Positions 11,281 to 22,300 of a stretch of DNA of 64,000 nucleotides are shown here, piece after piece; the first letter of the stretch is position 1; every line of letters begins with the position of its first letter. The DNA is taken from contig JAWLGK010000018.1 in NCBI GenBank assembly GCA_041685115.1, positions 12,128 through 76,127 of the forward strand, in the 5' to 3' direction. Both the position numbers and the translations under genes were made by a program. The notes beneath the pieces are model-generated. The model was not told the DNA's origin and did no database searches. It saw nothing but the letters and a program-made list of their open reading frames with translations. The stretch comes from JALOAT01 sp041685115 (GTDB taxonomy: Bacteria > Pseudomonadota > Gammaproteobacteria > Thiohalomonadales > Thiohalomonadaceae).

Positions 11281-14200
11281 TTAGGCCGTCTGCGCGCGGA
11301 TCCACTCCACCTTCTTGTACATGAAGGCGTAATACATCACCGGGATCACCACCAGGGTCAGCAGAGTCGACACCAGGATGCCGAAGATCAGCGACACGGA
11401 CAGGCCACTGAAGATGGGGTCATCCAGGATGAAGAACGCACCGATCATGGCGGCCAGGCCGGTGAGCACGATGGGCTTGGCGCGCACCACGCCCGAGCGA
11501 ATCACCGCCTCTTCAAACTCGATACCCTCGCGCACCTGCTGATTGATGAAATCAACCAACAGGATGGAATTGCGCACGATGATACCGGCGAGGGCGATCA
11601 TGCCGATCATGGACGTGGCCGTGAACTTCGCATCCATGCCGAACAGTGTCAGTAAGGCATGGCCCGGCATCACGCCGATGATGGTGAGCGGAATCGGCGC
11701 CATGATGATGATGGGCACCAGATAGGAGCGGAACTGGGCCACTACCAGCAGGTAGATGAGGATCAAGCCGACACCATAGGCAATGCCCATGTCGCGGAAG
11801 GTCTCATAGGTGATCTGCCATTCGCCATCCCACTTCACCGTGTACTCGTACGGATTCTCCGGCGCGGAGATGAGCGTCTGGTTCACGGTGTCGCCGTGCC
11901 CGAGCACCTTGTCCTTCAGCTCGAACAGGATCTCGAACATGCCATACAACGGGCTGTCCAGCTTGCCCGCCATGTCGCCGTTCACGAACACCACCTGCAT
12001 CAAGTCCTTGTGATAGATGGCGTGCTCACGCTCGGTGTGCTGCACGCGCGCAATCTCCGACAACGGAATGAGTTCGCCGCCCTGGGTACGCACGCGGATA
12101 CGCAGCACCTTGTCGATGCTGGCCTTGTCCGCCACGGGCAGTTCGAGCCGGATTGGCTGCGGGTATTTGGCGATCTGACCATGCAGGTAGGAGGCATCCT
12201 CGCCCGACAGTGCCGCCGATAGCGCCGCCACGACGGTTTGTTGGGCGACACCGAGCAGTGCGGCCTTTTGCTGATCCACCTTCACGATCAGCTTGGGCGC
12301 CGGCACCTCGACGGAATCGTCCACGTCGATGATGTCGGGCGTGGCCTCGAAGACCGCGCGGAGTTCCTTGGCCACGCGGATCTGACCCGCGTAATCGATG
12401 CCGTACACCTCGGCCACCAGCGGTGCCTGCACCGGCGGACCCGGCGGCACTTCCACCACCTTCACGTTGGCGTCCAGACGGCGGCCGATGGCCTGCAGCG
12501 GCTCGCGCACGGCCAGGGCGATCTCGTGGCTCTTGCGGTCACGCTGATGCTTGTCCACCAGGTTCACCTGGATGTCACCCACATTGGCGCCCTCACGCAG
12601 GTAGTACTGGCGCACCAGGCCATTGAAGTTGATGGGCGAGGCGGTGCCGGCGTAGGCCTGATAATCGGTGACCTCGGGTACGGTGGACAGGTAGGCGCCC
12701 AGCTCCGCAAGCACGCGCGCGGTGTGCTCCACGCTGGTGCCCTCGGGCATATCCACCACCACCTGGAACTCCGACTTGTTGTCGAAGGGCAGCATCTTCA
12801 GCACCACCATCTTCACACCGGCCAGGCCCACGGAGAACACGATGAGGCCCAGCACCGCCAGCCCGAGCTTGCGGCGCAGCGGCGCACCGTCGCGCCCACG
12901 CAGGAAGGGTCGCACGCGGGTGTCGAACAGGCGGTACAACCAGCCTGTTTCCAGCCCCGCGCCCTGGCCGTGATGCGCCAGATCGACGTTGCGCAGCATT
13001 ACGTTGGACATCCACGGTGTGAACACAAACGCCACCGCCAGCGAGATCAGCATGCCGATGCTGGCATTGATGGGGATCGGGCTCATGTACGGACCCATGA
13101 GGCCGGTGACGAAAGCCATCGGCAGCAGCGCGGCGATGACCGTGAGTGTGGCGAGAATGGTCGGACCACCCACCTCGTCCACGGCCACGGGGATGGCCTC
13201 CAGCAGTTTCTTGCCGCCCATCTGCATGTGACGATGGATGTTCTCCACCACCACGATGGCATCGTCCACCAGGATGCCGATGGAGAAGATGAGCGCGAAC
13301 AGCGACACACGGTTGAGGGTGAAGCCCCAGGCCCAGGACGCGAACAGCGTGGCGGCGAGGGTGATGATCACCGCAAGGCCGACGATGAACGACTCGCGCC
13401 AGCCGAGGGTGAGCAGCACCAGCCCCACCACGGAGAGGGTGGCGAACACCAACTTGCCCACCAACTTGTTGGCCTTCTCGTCGGCCGTGGCGCCGTAGTC
13501 GCGGGTCACCGTCGCCTGCACGCCGTCGGGCACGAAGGTGCCCTTGAGCTGTTCGAAACGCTCGATCACCTGATTGGCGATATTCACCGCGTTGGTGCCC
13601 GGCTGCTTGGCAATGGCGATGGTCACGGCCGGGAATTCGCCCTGCTGGGTGATGCCCTTGGCCGGTGCGCCGAGGCCGGTGCCGAACCAGACATATTGTT
13701 CCGGCTGGTCGGCGCCGCGGCGGATGGTGGCCACGTCTTGCAGGAACACGGGGCGGCTGTTGTGCACCCCGACCACCAGCGAGCTGATCTCGTCCACGGA
13801 GGACAGGAAGGTACCGGCCTGTACCAGCACCTCACGGTTGTCGCTCACCAGTGCACCGGACGGGCGCGTCGCATTGGACAACTGCAAGGCATTGCGTAGA
13901 TCGTCGATGGCGATGTCGTAACCGGCCAGCTTCACCGGATCGAGCAGGACGTGAACCACTTGGTCGGGGCCGCCGAGGGTGTAGATGTCACGGGTGCCTT
14001 TCACGCGCTTGAGCTCGGCCTCGATGGCGTGCGCCACGTGCTGCAGCTCGTAGCCGCCCACCGCCTCGTCCTCGCTCCACAGGGTAAGTGTGACGATGGG
14101 CACGTCGTCGATGCCCTTGGGCTTGATGATGGGTTGGCCCACGCCCATGTTGGCGGGCAACCAGTCGCCCTTGGAAAAGATGGCGTTGTACAGGCGCACG

Positions 14201-14535
14201 ATGGCCGCTGTGCGGTCCTCGCCCACCTCGTACTGCACGGTGAGCACGGACATGCCTGGCTGCGAAACCGAATACACGTGCTCCACGCCCTCGATTTCGG
14301 AGAGGATCTGCTCTGCGGGCGTGCTCACCAGGTGTTCCACTTCGCTCGCCGACGCCCCTGGGTAGGGGATGAAGATGTTGGCGAAGGTGACGTTGATCTG
14401 TGGCTCTTCCTCGCGCGGGGTGATAAGCACCGCAAACAGACCCAGCAGGAAGGCCACCAGGGCGAGCAGCGGCGTGATCTCCGTGGTCAGGAAGCGCCGC
14501 GCGATGGAACCGGAGATGCCGAGTTTTTCCATCAT
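11281..14535 (-). CDS. RND-family efflux permease
   Basis: Proton-driven inner-membrane pump of the AcrB/HAE1-like superfamily, 1084 aa with two homologous halves, each with a large periplasmic loop and six membrane helices. The proton-relay acidic pair is in IGILVDDAIVVVENIH in helix 4. MGVGQPIIKPKG and GASASEVEHLVSTP are porter-domain motifs. The start codon overlaps the stop of the upstream membrane fusion protein gene by 4 nt (ATGA), so the two are translationally coupled. No outer-membrane factor is encoded nearby, so it probably uses a shared TolC-like channel. The substrate cannot be read. The operon begins with a palindrome that suggests a dedicated repressor. Confidence 0.93.
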   Translation of the reverse strand: MMEKLGISGSIARRFLTTEITPLLALVAFLLGLFAVLITPREEEPQINVTFANIFIPYPGASASEVEHLVSTPAEQILSEIEGVEHVYSVSQPGMSVLTVQYEVGEDRTAAIVRLYNAIFSKGDWLPANMGVGQPIIKPKGIDDVPIVTLTLWSEDEAVGGYELQHVAHAIEAELKRVKGTRDIYTLGGPDQVVHVLLDPVKLAGYDIAIDDLRNALQLSNATRPSGALVSDNREVLVQAGTFLSSVDEISSLVVGVHNSRPVFLQDVATIRRGADQPEQYVWFGTGLGAPAKGITQQGEFPAVTIAIAKQPGTNAVNIANQVIERFEQLKGTFVPDGVQATVTRDYGATADEKANKLVGKLVFATLSVVGLVLLTLGWRESFIVGLAVIITLAATLFASWAWGFTLNRVSLFALIFSIGILVDDAIVVVENIHRHMQMGGKKLLEAIPVAVDEVGGPTILATLTVIAALLPMAFVTGLMGPYMSPIPINASIGMLISLAVAFVFTPWMSNVMLRNVDLAHHGQGAGLETGWLYRLFDTRVRPFLRGRDGAPLRRKLGLAVLGLIVFSVGLAGVKMVVLKMLPFDNKSEFQVVVDMPEGTSVEHTARVLAELGAYLSTVPEVTDYQAYAGTASPINFNGLVRQYYLREGANVGDIQVNLVDKHQRDRKSHEIALAVREPLQAIGRRLDANVKVVEVPPGPPVQAPLVAEVYGIDYAGQIRVAKELRAVFEATPDIIDVDDSVEVPAPKLIVKVDQQKAALLGVAQQTVVAALSAALSGEDASYLHGQIAKYPQPIRLELPVADKASIDKVLRIRVRTQGGELIPLSEIARVQHTEREHAIYHKDLMQVVFVNGDMAGKLDSPLYGMFEILFELKDKVLGHGDTVNQTLISAPENPYEYTVKWDGEWQITYETFRDMGIAYGVGLILIYLLVVAQFRSYLVPIIIMAPIPLTIIGVMPGHALLTLFGMDAKFTATSMIGMIALAGIIVRNSILLVDFINQQVREGIEFEEAVIRSGVVRAKPIVLTGLAAMIGAFFILDDPIFSGLSVSLIFGILVSTLLTLVVIPVMYYAFMYKKVEWIRAQTA

Positions 14536-15542
14536 GGGCGGTTACCTGCGCGCTGTTCCTTCAGGTAAACGCCGGCGCGGATGGGATCGAGCGCCACACG
14601 CTCGCCGGTGCTCAGGCCGGCCAGGACCTCGACCTTGTCGCCGTGCACGGCGCCGGTCCTGATCTGACGGAAGCGGACGTTGCCCTGAGCGTCGATCACG
14701 TAGACAGCCGTCACTTCCGAGCGATGGACCACGGCGGCCGCCGGCACCAGCAGCGCCTGCGCCTCGCCGGTAGCGAAGGCCACCTTGGCGAACATGCCGG
14801 GATACACATCCTCGTGACCGCCCTCGGGCAGATCCACGCGCACCTTGAAGGTGTGGCTCTGGGCATCGGCGAAGGGGCTGATGGTCACGCGCCCGCCCTC
14901 GATGCTTTCGTCATTGGGCAGGACCACCCTGGCGCGGGACAGGGAGCGCACGGTGGCAATGTGCACCTGGGGTACGCTGGCGGTGGCGCGTAAGGCATCC
15001 AAGGAGATGCCGGTCATGAGCGGCTGGCCCGGGCTGGCCGTTTCGCCCACTTCGATATGGCGCTCCACCACGAAGCCGCTGTAGGGGGCGCGCACCACCG
15101 TGTAGCCTAGCCCCTCGCGGGCCTGGGCCAGGGCCGCATTGGCGGCCTTCAGGTCGGCCTCGGCCTTGTCGAAGGCGGATTTGGCGAGCAGCTGCTTGGC
15201 GACTAGGTCTTTTACGCGGTCGAACTCGGCCTTGGCCTCACGGGCGCGGGCCTCGGCCGCGGAAACACCGGCGCGCTGTTCCGCGCTACGCATGCGCAGG
15301 ATCACCGCACCCTTTTCCACGTAATCGTCGACGTCGACGTTGACCTCGACGATACGGCCGGACGTCTGGGCCGACACCGTGGACTGGTTGACCGCTTCCA
15401 CGAGGGCGTCGAATTCCTCCTCGTGGATAACGGTTTCCGGACTCACGATCGCCGTCTCGAAGGGAAGCTGGAGCTCCTGGCCGTGTACCAGTGTCCATGC
15501 CCCCAGCAGCACTGTAGCCGCCACCGCACGCGTCATGCGCAT
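14532..15542 (-). CDS. RND membrane fusion (periplasmic adaptor) protein
   Basis: Periplasmic adaptor linking the RND pump to an outer-membrane channel. A signal peptide of about 21 residues (MRMTRAVAATVLLGAWTLVHG) comes first. Then come the lipoyl half-motif VDDYVEKGAVILRM, an alpha-helical hairpin (about 100-150), the second lipoyl half VVRAPYSGFVVERHIEVGE, and beta-barrel and membrane-proximal domains. There is no lipobox, so it is soluble or anchored by an uncleaved segment. Length 336 aa is typical. It is the first gene of the operon and overlaps the permease start by 4 nt. Confidence 0.92.
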   Translation of the reverse strand: MRMTRAVAATVLLGAWTLVHGQELQLPFETAIVSPETVIHEEEFDALVEAVNQSTVSAQTSGRIVEVNVDVDDYVEKGAVILRMRSAEQRAGVSAAEARAREAKAEFDRVKDLVAKQLLAKSAFDKAEADLKAANAALAQAREGLGYTVVRAPYSGFVVERHIEVGETASPGQPLMTGISLDALRATASVPQVHIATVRSLSRARVVLPNDESIEGGRVTISPFADAQSHTFKVRVDLPEGGHEDVYPGMFAKVAFATGEAQALLVPAAAVVHRSEVTAVYVIDAQGNVRFRQIRTGAVHGDKVEVLAGLSTGERVALDPIRAGVYLKEQRAGNRP

Positions 15543-15572
15543 GACAAAACCCCCTGTAAATTAACGGAAATT

Positions 15573-15594
15573 TATATTAGCTTTCGCTAATATA
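15573..15594. promoter_or_regulatory. Palindromic candidate operator upstream of the RND operon
   Basis: TATATTAGC, 4 nt, GCTAATATA: a perfect 9-bp dyad centred about 40 nt before the start codon of the adaptor gene, in otherwise AT-rich sequence. Short AT-rich dyads of this kind are bound by ArsR- and TetR-family repressors, but no regulator gene is adjacent. It could also be read as a weak hairpin. Confidence 0.5.
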
Positions 15595-15670
15595 GCCTAC
15601 GTTAATAGGGTTCGGCCAGAGAATTTACAAGGGGGAGCGAAGACCTCCCGCCGGGCCGGCCCGGACGGCA

Positions 15671-17296
15671 CTATACGCGGAAACGGCTTACCGAGGACTG
15701 GAGCTGTTCCGCAAGGCGCACCAGTTCCTCACTGACCTGCGAGGTCTGCTTGGCCCCCTCTGACGTCTGGTCGGCCAGCTCGCTGATATTCGCCACGTTG
15801 CGGTTGATCTCCTCAGCGACGGCGCTCTGTTCCTCGGCCGCTGTGGCGATCTGGGTGTTCATATCGCTGATGGAACCCACCTCGCCGGCGATGGCCGCCA
15901 GGGACTCGGCACTGCGCTCCACCATGTCCGAACCCTCCTGGGCCTTGGTCTCCGCCAATCCCATGGCACGCACCGCGTCGCGAACGCCCGTGTGCAGCTG
16001 GTCGATGAGCTGGCGGATCTCTTCGGTGGCGCCGTGGGAACGGTTCGCCAGGGTACGCACCTCGTCGGCCACCACGGCAAAGCCGCGGCCCTGCTCGCCC
16101 GCCCGCGCCGCTTCGATGGCGGCGTTGAGGGCCAAGAGGTTGGTCTGCTCCGCAATGCTGCGGATCACCTCGAGCACCGTGTTGATGCCTTCGCTCTTCT
16201 CATCCAGCTCATGGACCGCGTCGGCGGCGCGGCGGATGTTGCCCATCAGCACCTCGATACCGCCCAGGGCCTGCGTGGCTACCAGCGCGCCGTTCTTGGC
16301 CTCGTCATCGGCACCATGGGAGGCATCGGCGGTGCGGGTGGCATTGCGCGCGACTTCCTGCACAGTGCTGGTCATCTCGTTCATGGCCGTGGCGACCTGG
16401 TCGGTCTCGCGCTGCTGTTCGAGTACCGCCTGTACGGTGGCGCGCGAGACGTCTGCCACGCGTGCGGCCGAACCGGCCAGCTGACGCGTCGCATCGCTCA
16501 CATGGGTGAGGCTATCGCGGAACTTCGTCACCATGCGATTGAACGCCTCGGCCATCATGCCGACCTCATCGCGTGCCGTGACCTCAATGGCGCGCCCGAG
16601 ATCCGAATCGCGCTCGATGGCCTCCATGGTGGTACGCAAGCGGTTGATGGGGCCGATGACCACTCTTTGCAGGATCGCGAACAGGATGGCGAACCCGACC
16701 AGGAACAGGCCAATCTGTACGGTTCCGGAGGTGAGCAGATCCTTGCTTATCTGCTGATCGAGGTCTGCCAGGGAATAGCTGATGCGCACCGCCCCGAGCA
16801 CGCTGTTGGCGGGAACCTGGTGGCAGATGAGGCAATTGGTGCCGCGATAATTCTCGCTTGCCAGGATGGGCTCGGCGACCGTGAGCACGCGCCCTTCCGG
16901 CGTTTCCTCGATACGCAGGATTTTCTCTCCCTGCAACGCCCGCTGATCCAGCTCGTCCTGCGGCTGCTCTTCAGGCAGCCCGGGCCCGTACACGTCACTG
17001 ATCAACTTGTGCCGGAGCATGCGTGCATCGAGGATGCCGGGGCGCTCGAGGATCTTCTGGCGCAGCGCCTCACGATTACCCATGGTGCCGGTGATCATGA
17101 GGATATTGAAACTGTCGAAGTAGGAATCCGCCGTATCCAGCGTCTGCTGAGAAATGACCTGCTCAATGAGCTGGCGTTCGCTGCGGGCGGTGAAGCCCAG
17201 GGATGCTACGAGCACGAGACCGAAAGAAACGGCGAGTGCAATACTCACCTTCGCGCGCACCGACAGCCCCTGGGTGGTTTGACCGTGTTCGCTCAT
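15671..17296 (-). CDS. Chemoreceptor with a periplasmic c-type heme motif
   Basis: A 541-aa methyl-accepting chemotaxis protein. Membrane helix 1 (about 15-36) is followed by a periplasmic domain that holds TNCLICHQ, a CxxCH c-heme attachment site (Cys155, Cys158, His159), then membrane helix 2 (about 190-212), HAMP, and a signalling hairpin with EQTNLLALNAAIEAARAGEQ. The C-terminus SRFRV lacks a CheR-docking pentapeptide. A covalent heme in the periplasm suggests sensing of redox state or a small gas; Desulfovibrio DcrA is a known precedent for a heme-containing receptor. GGAAG lies about 8 nt before the ATG. Its neighbours are a PAS/degenerate-GGDEF response regulator and a multi-PAS kinase on the same strand. 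Confidence 0.92.
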   Translation of the reverse strand: MSEHGQTTQGLSVRAKVSIALAVSFGLVLVASLGFTARSERQLIEQVISQQTLDTADSYFDSFNILMITGTMGNREALRQKILERPGILDARMLRHKLISDVYGPGLPEEQPQDELDQRALQGEKILRIEETPEGRVLTVAEPILASENYRGTNCLICHQVPANSVLGAVRISYSLADLDQQISKDLLTSGTVQIGLFLVGFAILFAILQRVVIGPINRLRTTMEAIERDSDLGRAIEVTARDEVGMMAEAFNRMVTKFRDSLTHVSDATRQLAGSAARVADVSRATVQAVLEQQRETDQVATAMNEMTSTVQEVARNATRTADASHGADDEAKNGALVATQALGGIEVLMGNIRRAADAVHELDEKSEGINTVLEVIRSIAEQTNLLALNAAIEAARAGEQGRGFAVVADEVRTLANRSHGATEEIRQLIDQLHTGVRDAVRAMGLAETKAQEGSDMVERSAESLAAIAGEVGSISDMNTQIATAAEEQSAVAEEINRNVANISELADQTSEGAKQTSQVSEELVRLAEQLQSSVSRFRV

Positions 17297-17461
17297 GGAT
17301 AATCTTCCGGCTCTACCCGATAGTGTGGTAACAGGGCAGCCGCAGTCGGTGCGTCCTACGTCGTCCCATCCTGCACTGCAGCGGCATTCGGCGTATCACT
17401 TTTGTGACGCCGTTCTCATGCCGATGATAAGCATATCGGCCCGGTAGGGACAAACCTTAAT

Positions 17462-19156
17462 TCAGCGGGAAGGATGCCGGTCGGGTTGGAGCTGGCGGGT
17501 AAAGAAGCGATAGCCGGTGCGGCGTTGTTCGCGGGACGCCCGCATGGCGAGGTCTGCATTGCTCAGAAGTTCGTCCGTCTCCTCCGTGTCGCGCGGGTAA
17601 AGACTAATACCCACATTCGGGCTAAGGAAAAGCTCGTAGCCGTCGGCGCGTACCGGCTCGACGAAGGCCGTAACGATGTCTCGCGCTACCCCCTCCAGTG
17701 CCTCGGCATCGGTTTCACAGCGCAGCAGGGCGAACCGCTCCGGTTCCAGGCGCGCCACCACGTCCTTGGGGCCGGAAAGCCCGCGCAGCCGCTCGGCGAT
17801 CACGGGCAACAGTTTCTCTTCGAGCAACTGCGTGCCACCGTCCAGCAGGCCGACCATATCGATGCCCACGCACAAGACCCCGACGCAGCGCCCGGTGCGG
17901 CGGGCGTTGAGGACCGCCTGCGCCAGACGCTCGGTAAAAAAGATGCGGTTGGCCAGGCCGCTGGCCGCGTCGTGACGCGACGCGTGCTGGAGCCGCTGCT
18001 GCATGCGCAGACGCCGGGTGATGTCACGCCCGGTGGATACGTAGTGCGTGATATCCCCGCGCGAATCACGCATGGGCGTGAGGGTCTTTTCTTCGTAGTA
18101 CAACTCACCGTCCTTGCGCCGGCTCACGAACACGTCCGTGAACGGCAGTCCGCTGCGCAGCGTGCGCCAGACCTGGGCGAAGAATGCATCGTCCTGGTAG
18201 CCGGAGCGCAGCATCCGTGGCTGACGACCCAGCACTTCCGCACGCCCATAGCCCGACATGTCCTCGAAGGCGCCGTTCACATAGTCGATGCGTCCGTCGC
18301 GATCGAGGATCATCACCGCATCGGCGGCCTGCTCCAGGGCGCGCGAGAGCTTTTGTGCCTCGGCTTCGAGGCGCTTGCGTTCGGTGATATCGGCACTGAT
18401 GCCGGCGATGCGCTTGATGGCGCCTTGGTCACGCACCGGGAAAGAGCGGGTATGGATCCAGCGCTCTCCGCCATCGGGCAACTGGATGCGATATTCCAGG
18501 TTGAAACCCGCCCAGCCGTCGCATTCCAAGGCCGTATGCACGCGTTCGTAGTCCTCGGGATGCACCGTATCGAGCAGCGTGGAGGCCCGCTCACGCAACG
18601 GTGCGGATGAGCGCATCCAGATCTTTTCGAACACCGGGCTTACGTAGGTCATACGCCCGCGTCCGCGATCGATCATCCAGAACACTTCTGCGATGGTCTC
18701 GGTGAGTTCGCGAAATCGCTCCTCGCTTTCGCGCAGCGCCTGGCCGGCCTGCTGGCGTTCATGCCGGACCTGCGCCTCGCGCAGTTCGCGCTCGATGGCC
18801 GGGCACAACCGTACCATGCGGTCTTTCATGATGTAGTCGTAAGCGCCCGCGCGCATGGTCTCCACGGCGAGGTCTTCGCCGATGGCGCCGGAGATGATGA
18901 TGATGGGGGTATCGAGGTCTCGTTCCCGTGCCAGAGCAAGCACATCGAGGGCGGTAAAGCGCGGTAGCCGGTAGTCGGAGATGACCAGATCCCAGCGTTC
19001 CCCGGCGAGCGCTTCGGTGGCTGCCGCTAGGGTGTCTACGCGCAGGTATTCCGGGTCGTAGCCGCCTTTGCGCAGTTCACGCAACAGAAAGTACGCGTCG
19101 TCCTGGGAATCCTCGACAATGAGGACGCGTAGCGGCTTGGCCGTTCCGCCCTTCAT
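17462..19156 (-). CDS. Response regulator with REC-PAS-PAS and degenerate GGDEF domains
   Basis: The protein starts with a receiver domain (about 8-125) with phosphoacceptor Asp61 in LVISDYRL, the acidic pair in VEDSQDD, and the conserved Lys in YIMKDRM. Two PAS domains follow (about 150-260 and 270-385; DISGYGRAEVLGRQ is typical), then a GGDEF-family fold (about 390-560) that keeps HDAASGLANR. The catalytic GGDEF signature itself reads LEPERF, so it should not make c-di-GMP, and there is no EAL domain. The ATG at 19156 is preceded by AGGAGGGG; an in-frame upstream start lacks one. It lies downstream of a multi-PAS histidine kinase on the same strand and is a likely phosphotransfer partner. 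Confidence 0.9.
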   Translation of the reverse strand: MKGGTAKPLRVLIVEDSQDDAYFLLRELRKGGYDPEYLRVDTLAAATEALAGERWDLVISDYRLPRFTALDVLALARERDLDTPIIIISGAIGEDLAVETMRAGAYDYIMKDRMVRLCPAIERELREAQVRHERQQAGQALRESEERFRELTETIAEVFWMIDRGRGRMTYVSPVFEKIWMRSSAPLRERASTLLDTVHPEDYERVHTALECDGWAGFNLEYRIQLPDGGERWIHTRSFPVRDQGAIKRIAGISADITERKRLEAEAQKLSRALEQAADAVMILDRDGRIDYVNGAFEDMSGYGRAEVLGRQPRMLRSGYQDDAFFAQVWRTLRSGLPFTDVFVSRRKDGELYYEEKTLTPMRDSRGDITHYVSTGRDITRRLRMQQRLQHASRHDAASGLANRIFFTERLAQAVLNARRTGRCVGVLCVGIDMVGLLDGGTQLLEEKLLPVIAERLRGLSGPKDVVARLEPERFALLRCETDAEALEGVARDIVTAFVEPVRADGYELFLSPNVGISLYPRDTEETDELLSNADLAMRASREQRRTGYRFFTRQLQPDRHPSR

Positions 19157-19339
19157 AACCCCTCCTGCCCATCTGCGGTGCACGATCCGCCCGCAGACGC
19201 CCGTGCTATGTAGTTGTAGTGGTTTGTTTTTTCTTTATTTTGTACCGACCCGTGCACGGAGCGGTGCCACAAGTATAGCCAAGCCGGAGGAATTGCCAGC
19301 GACGGGTGGCCCCCACGTTCCGGTTTTGCCAAGCACACC

Positions 19340-22300
19340 TCAATGCAGGGTGAAGAAGAACGTCGCCCCCTCACCTTCGATGGCCTCGGCCCAGACCTTG
19401 CCGCCATGACGCATGACAATACGGTGGACGGTCGCCAAGCCGATCCCGGTCCCCTCGAACTCAGAAGGATGGTGCAGGCGGTGGAAGGCACGAAACAATT
19501 CATCGACCGCGCCCATATCGAAGCCGACGCCGTTGTCGCGGACATAGAAGGTGCGCGTACCACCGGTGTCCAGGGCGCCGAACTCGATGCGTGCCGCGGC
19601 ATTCTTACCCGTGTATTTCCAGGCATTGCCGAGCAGGTTATGCAGCAGGCAGCGCAGCAGTTTGGGATCGCCGAAGGCGCGCAGATCAGCGGCCACCTCC
19701 GTGTCCACGACGCGGCCGGGCGCCGTCAGTCGCAACTCGTCGAGCACACCTGCAGCAACACTGGACAAATCGACCCACTCGCGCTTGAGCGACATCTGCG
19801 ACACCTTGGACAACTCCAGTAGATCCTCGATGAGATCAGACATCTGCCGGCTGTTTGCCTGAACTCGTTCGAGGAAGAAACGCGCATCGTCGTCCAGCTT
19901 GTGCGCGTACTCGTCTGCCAGGGTGGAGACAAAGCCATGAATGGCGCGCAACGGCGCACGCAGGTCGTGGGAAACGGAATAACTGAACGACTCCAGCTCG
20001 CGGTTGAGCACCTCCAACTCCAGAGTGCGCTCGCGCACCATGTCTTCCAGATGTTCGCGGTAATTGCGCAATTCGATCTCGTTGAGCTTGCTGCGCGTAA
20101 TGTCGGTGAGGGAACCGATGAACCCGAGCAGTCTCCCATCCTTGTCGCGCTCGGAGACCGCTTGACCAAGCACCCAGATCACCTGCCCATCCTTGCGCCG
20201 CAAGCGGTACTCGCAACGAAAGGGTACGTCGTCGTCCACCAGGGCCTGCCAGGCCGCCACGAATTCCGCGCAGTCCTCATCCACCACGTGTTCCCACCAG
20301 CCCTGGCCAAGGCTTTCCTCGCGGTCATAGCCGGTGATTTCTAGATAACGCTCATTCACGTAGACGCACAGGCGCTGGGCGTCGGTCTGAAAAATACCGA
20401 CCGGTGCGGCTTTTGCGAGGGTCTGGAAATAATGCTCACGCTGCCGCAATGCGCGTTCGGCCGCCTTGCGCTCGGCGATATCCCGGTAGACCACGTACAC
20501 CGCTGGCTCGCCATCATAGCTGACTGGAATGACGGTGCCTTCCATGTCCAGCCAGGTACCGTCGTGCTTCATGACCTTGCGTTCGGTAACGCTGCCGGGT
20601 TGCCCCGATTCGAGTGCGCGCCGCACACGCGCAGTCTCGGCACCGCGCTGCCTCGGCAGCACGAACTTGAGAAAGGGTTGGTCCACAAACTCCCGTGGCG
20701 GGCCACCAAGCACGCGGGCGCCTCGGCCGTTGATCTCGGCAATGGTGAGATCACTACGCACGATGAGGATCAGATCGAACGACATGGCGACCACACGCCG
20801 TGCCCGCTCCTCCGCCTCGCGCAATTGGGCTGTCAGGACTTTGAATGGCGTGATGTCGGTGACGGTGCCAATGTAGCCAAGTAACCGGTCGTCTTCGCCG
20901 CGCTGGGCGACCGACTGATTGAGAACCCAGAATTCACTGCCGTCAGGACGCACGAAGCGCCACTCTATGGCCACTGGGCGACCGCTGCGTATCGCGCCGG
21001 CTATTTGGGTGCGCACGCGCCACAGATCCTGAGGATGCACGAAGCGTTGCCAGTCTTCACCATATACCTCGTCCGAACCGATGAGTTCGATGGCGTGGCG
21101 ATTGGCATAGACGACCGCGCCCGTCGCATCCGTCTGAAAAAGACCCACGTTAACTAGATTAGCGAGGGTCTCGAAATAGTGCTCGCGGGCACGTGCCGCC
21201 GTCTGCGCAAGCCGGCGTTCGGTGATGTCGCGGATCACCGCCTGCACCGCTTGCGTGCCGTTCCAGTCGATGAAAATCGCCGCACCCACCTCGCCGTCGA
21301 GCGTACGTCCGTCGAGCGTGGTCAACTTGATTTCGACCGGGACAGCCGGGTGATCACCCAGATCCGCAGGAGACGTAAACTCGCCAAGATGGCGTCCGAT
21401 GATTTGCTGCGGTTCATCCGCACCGAGCATCCGTGCGCCCGCGTGATTGATGTCCAGGATGGTGCCTTCCTCGGAATACACCAGCACCATCTCGAACACG
21501 AGTTCAATGAGGCGGCGGTAGTCCTCGCGTGCGGCGGCCAGTTGCTTGCGGGTCTCCGTCAGGCCGGAGGTATCGACGCCCGTAGCGATAACGTACTCGA
21601 CCTGGCCGGCATCGTCCCGGATTGTCGTATACGAGCAGCTGACAGGGGCATACCGGCCGTCCCGCAAAAAACAGAAACTGCGGGATGTCTTCGGGCCTTC
21701 ACCACGCACGATAGCGTCGAACAGCGCCAGGGCGTCGTCTCGTGCACTCTCCGGGATTCGGTTCCAGAACGGCTCGCCTTCGACCTCTTCGCGGCACAAA
21801 CCGCTCAGTTCTTCTGCGGCCCGATTGAAGCGCACCACGCCCCCTTGCCTGTCGAGGACGGTGATGAGCGCGCCGTTGCTTTCGAAGATTGCACGATTGA
21901 GGCGCTCTTCACGGGCAAGCTGTTGTTCGGTGCGGCGCTGCTCGGTGACATCCTGGGCCGTGCCCACGGTTTGCACCGCATTACCTGCGGCATCCCGGGC
22001 AATACGCACGCTCACGCGCAGCACCCGTGTGCCGGTCTGTGTGAGCAGGCGGTATTCGGTAGCAAACTGCCGGCAATCGTGCGTCGCAAGCGCTGCGTCG
22101 GTTTCTTCGCGCACCCGCTCCCGGTCATCCGGATGGATCAGTTCGCAGGGCTCCTCGAGTGCACAGGGGGGTAAGCCATCTCCCAGTTGGAAGACGTCGC
22201 GCAACTCACGTGACCAATAGACGGTGCCCGAGGGTATGTCACGAACCCAGTAGCCTTGGGAGAAGCCGGCCATGGCTGCACCGGCATCCTCAAGGGTGTG

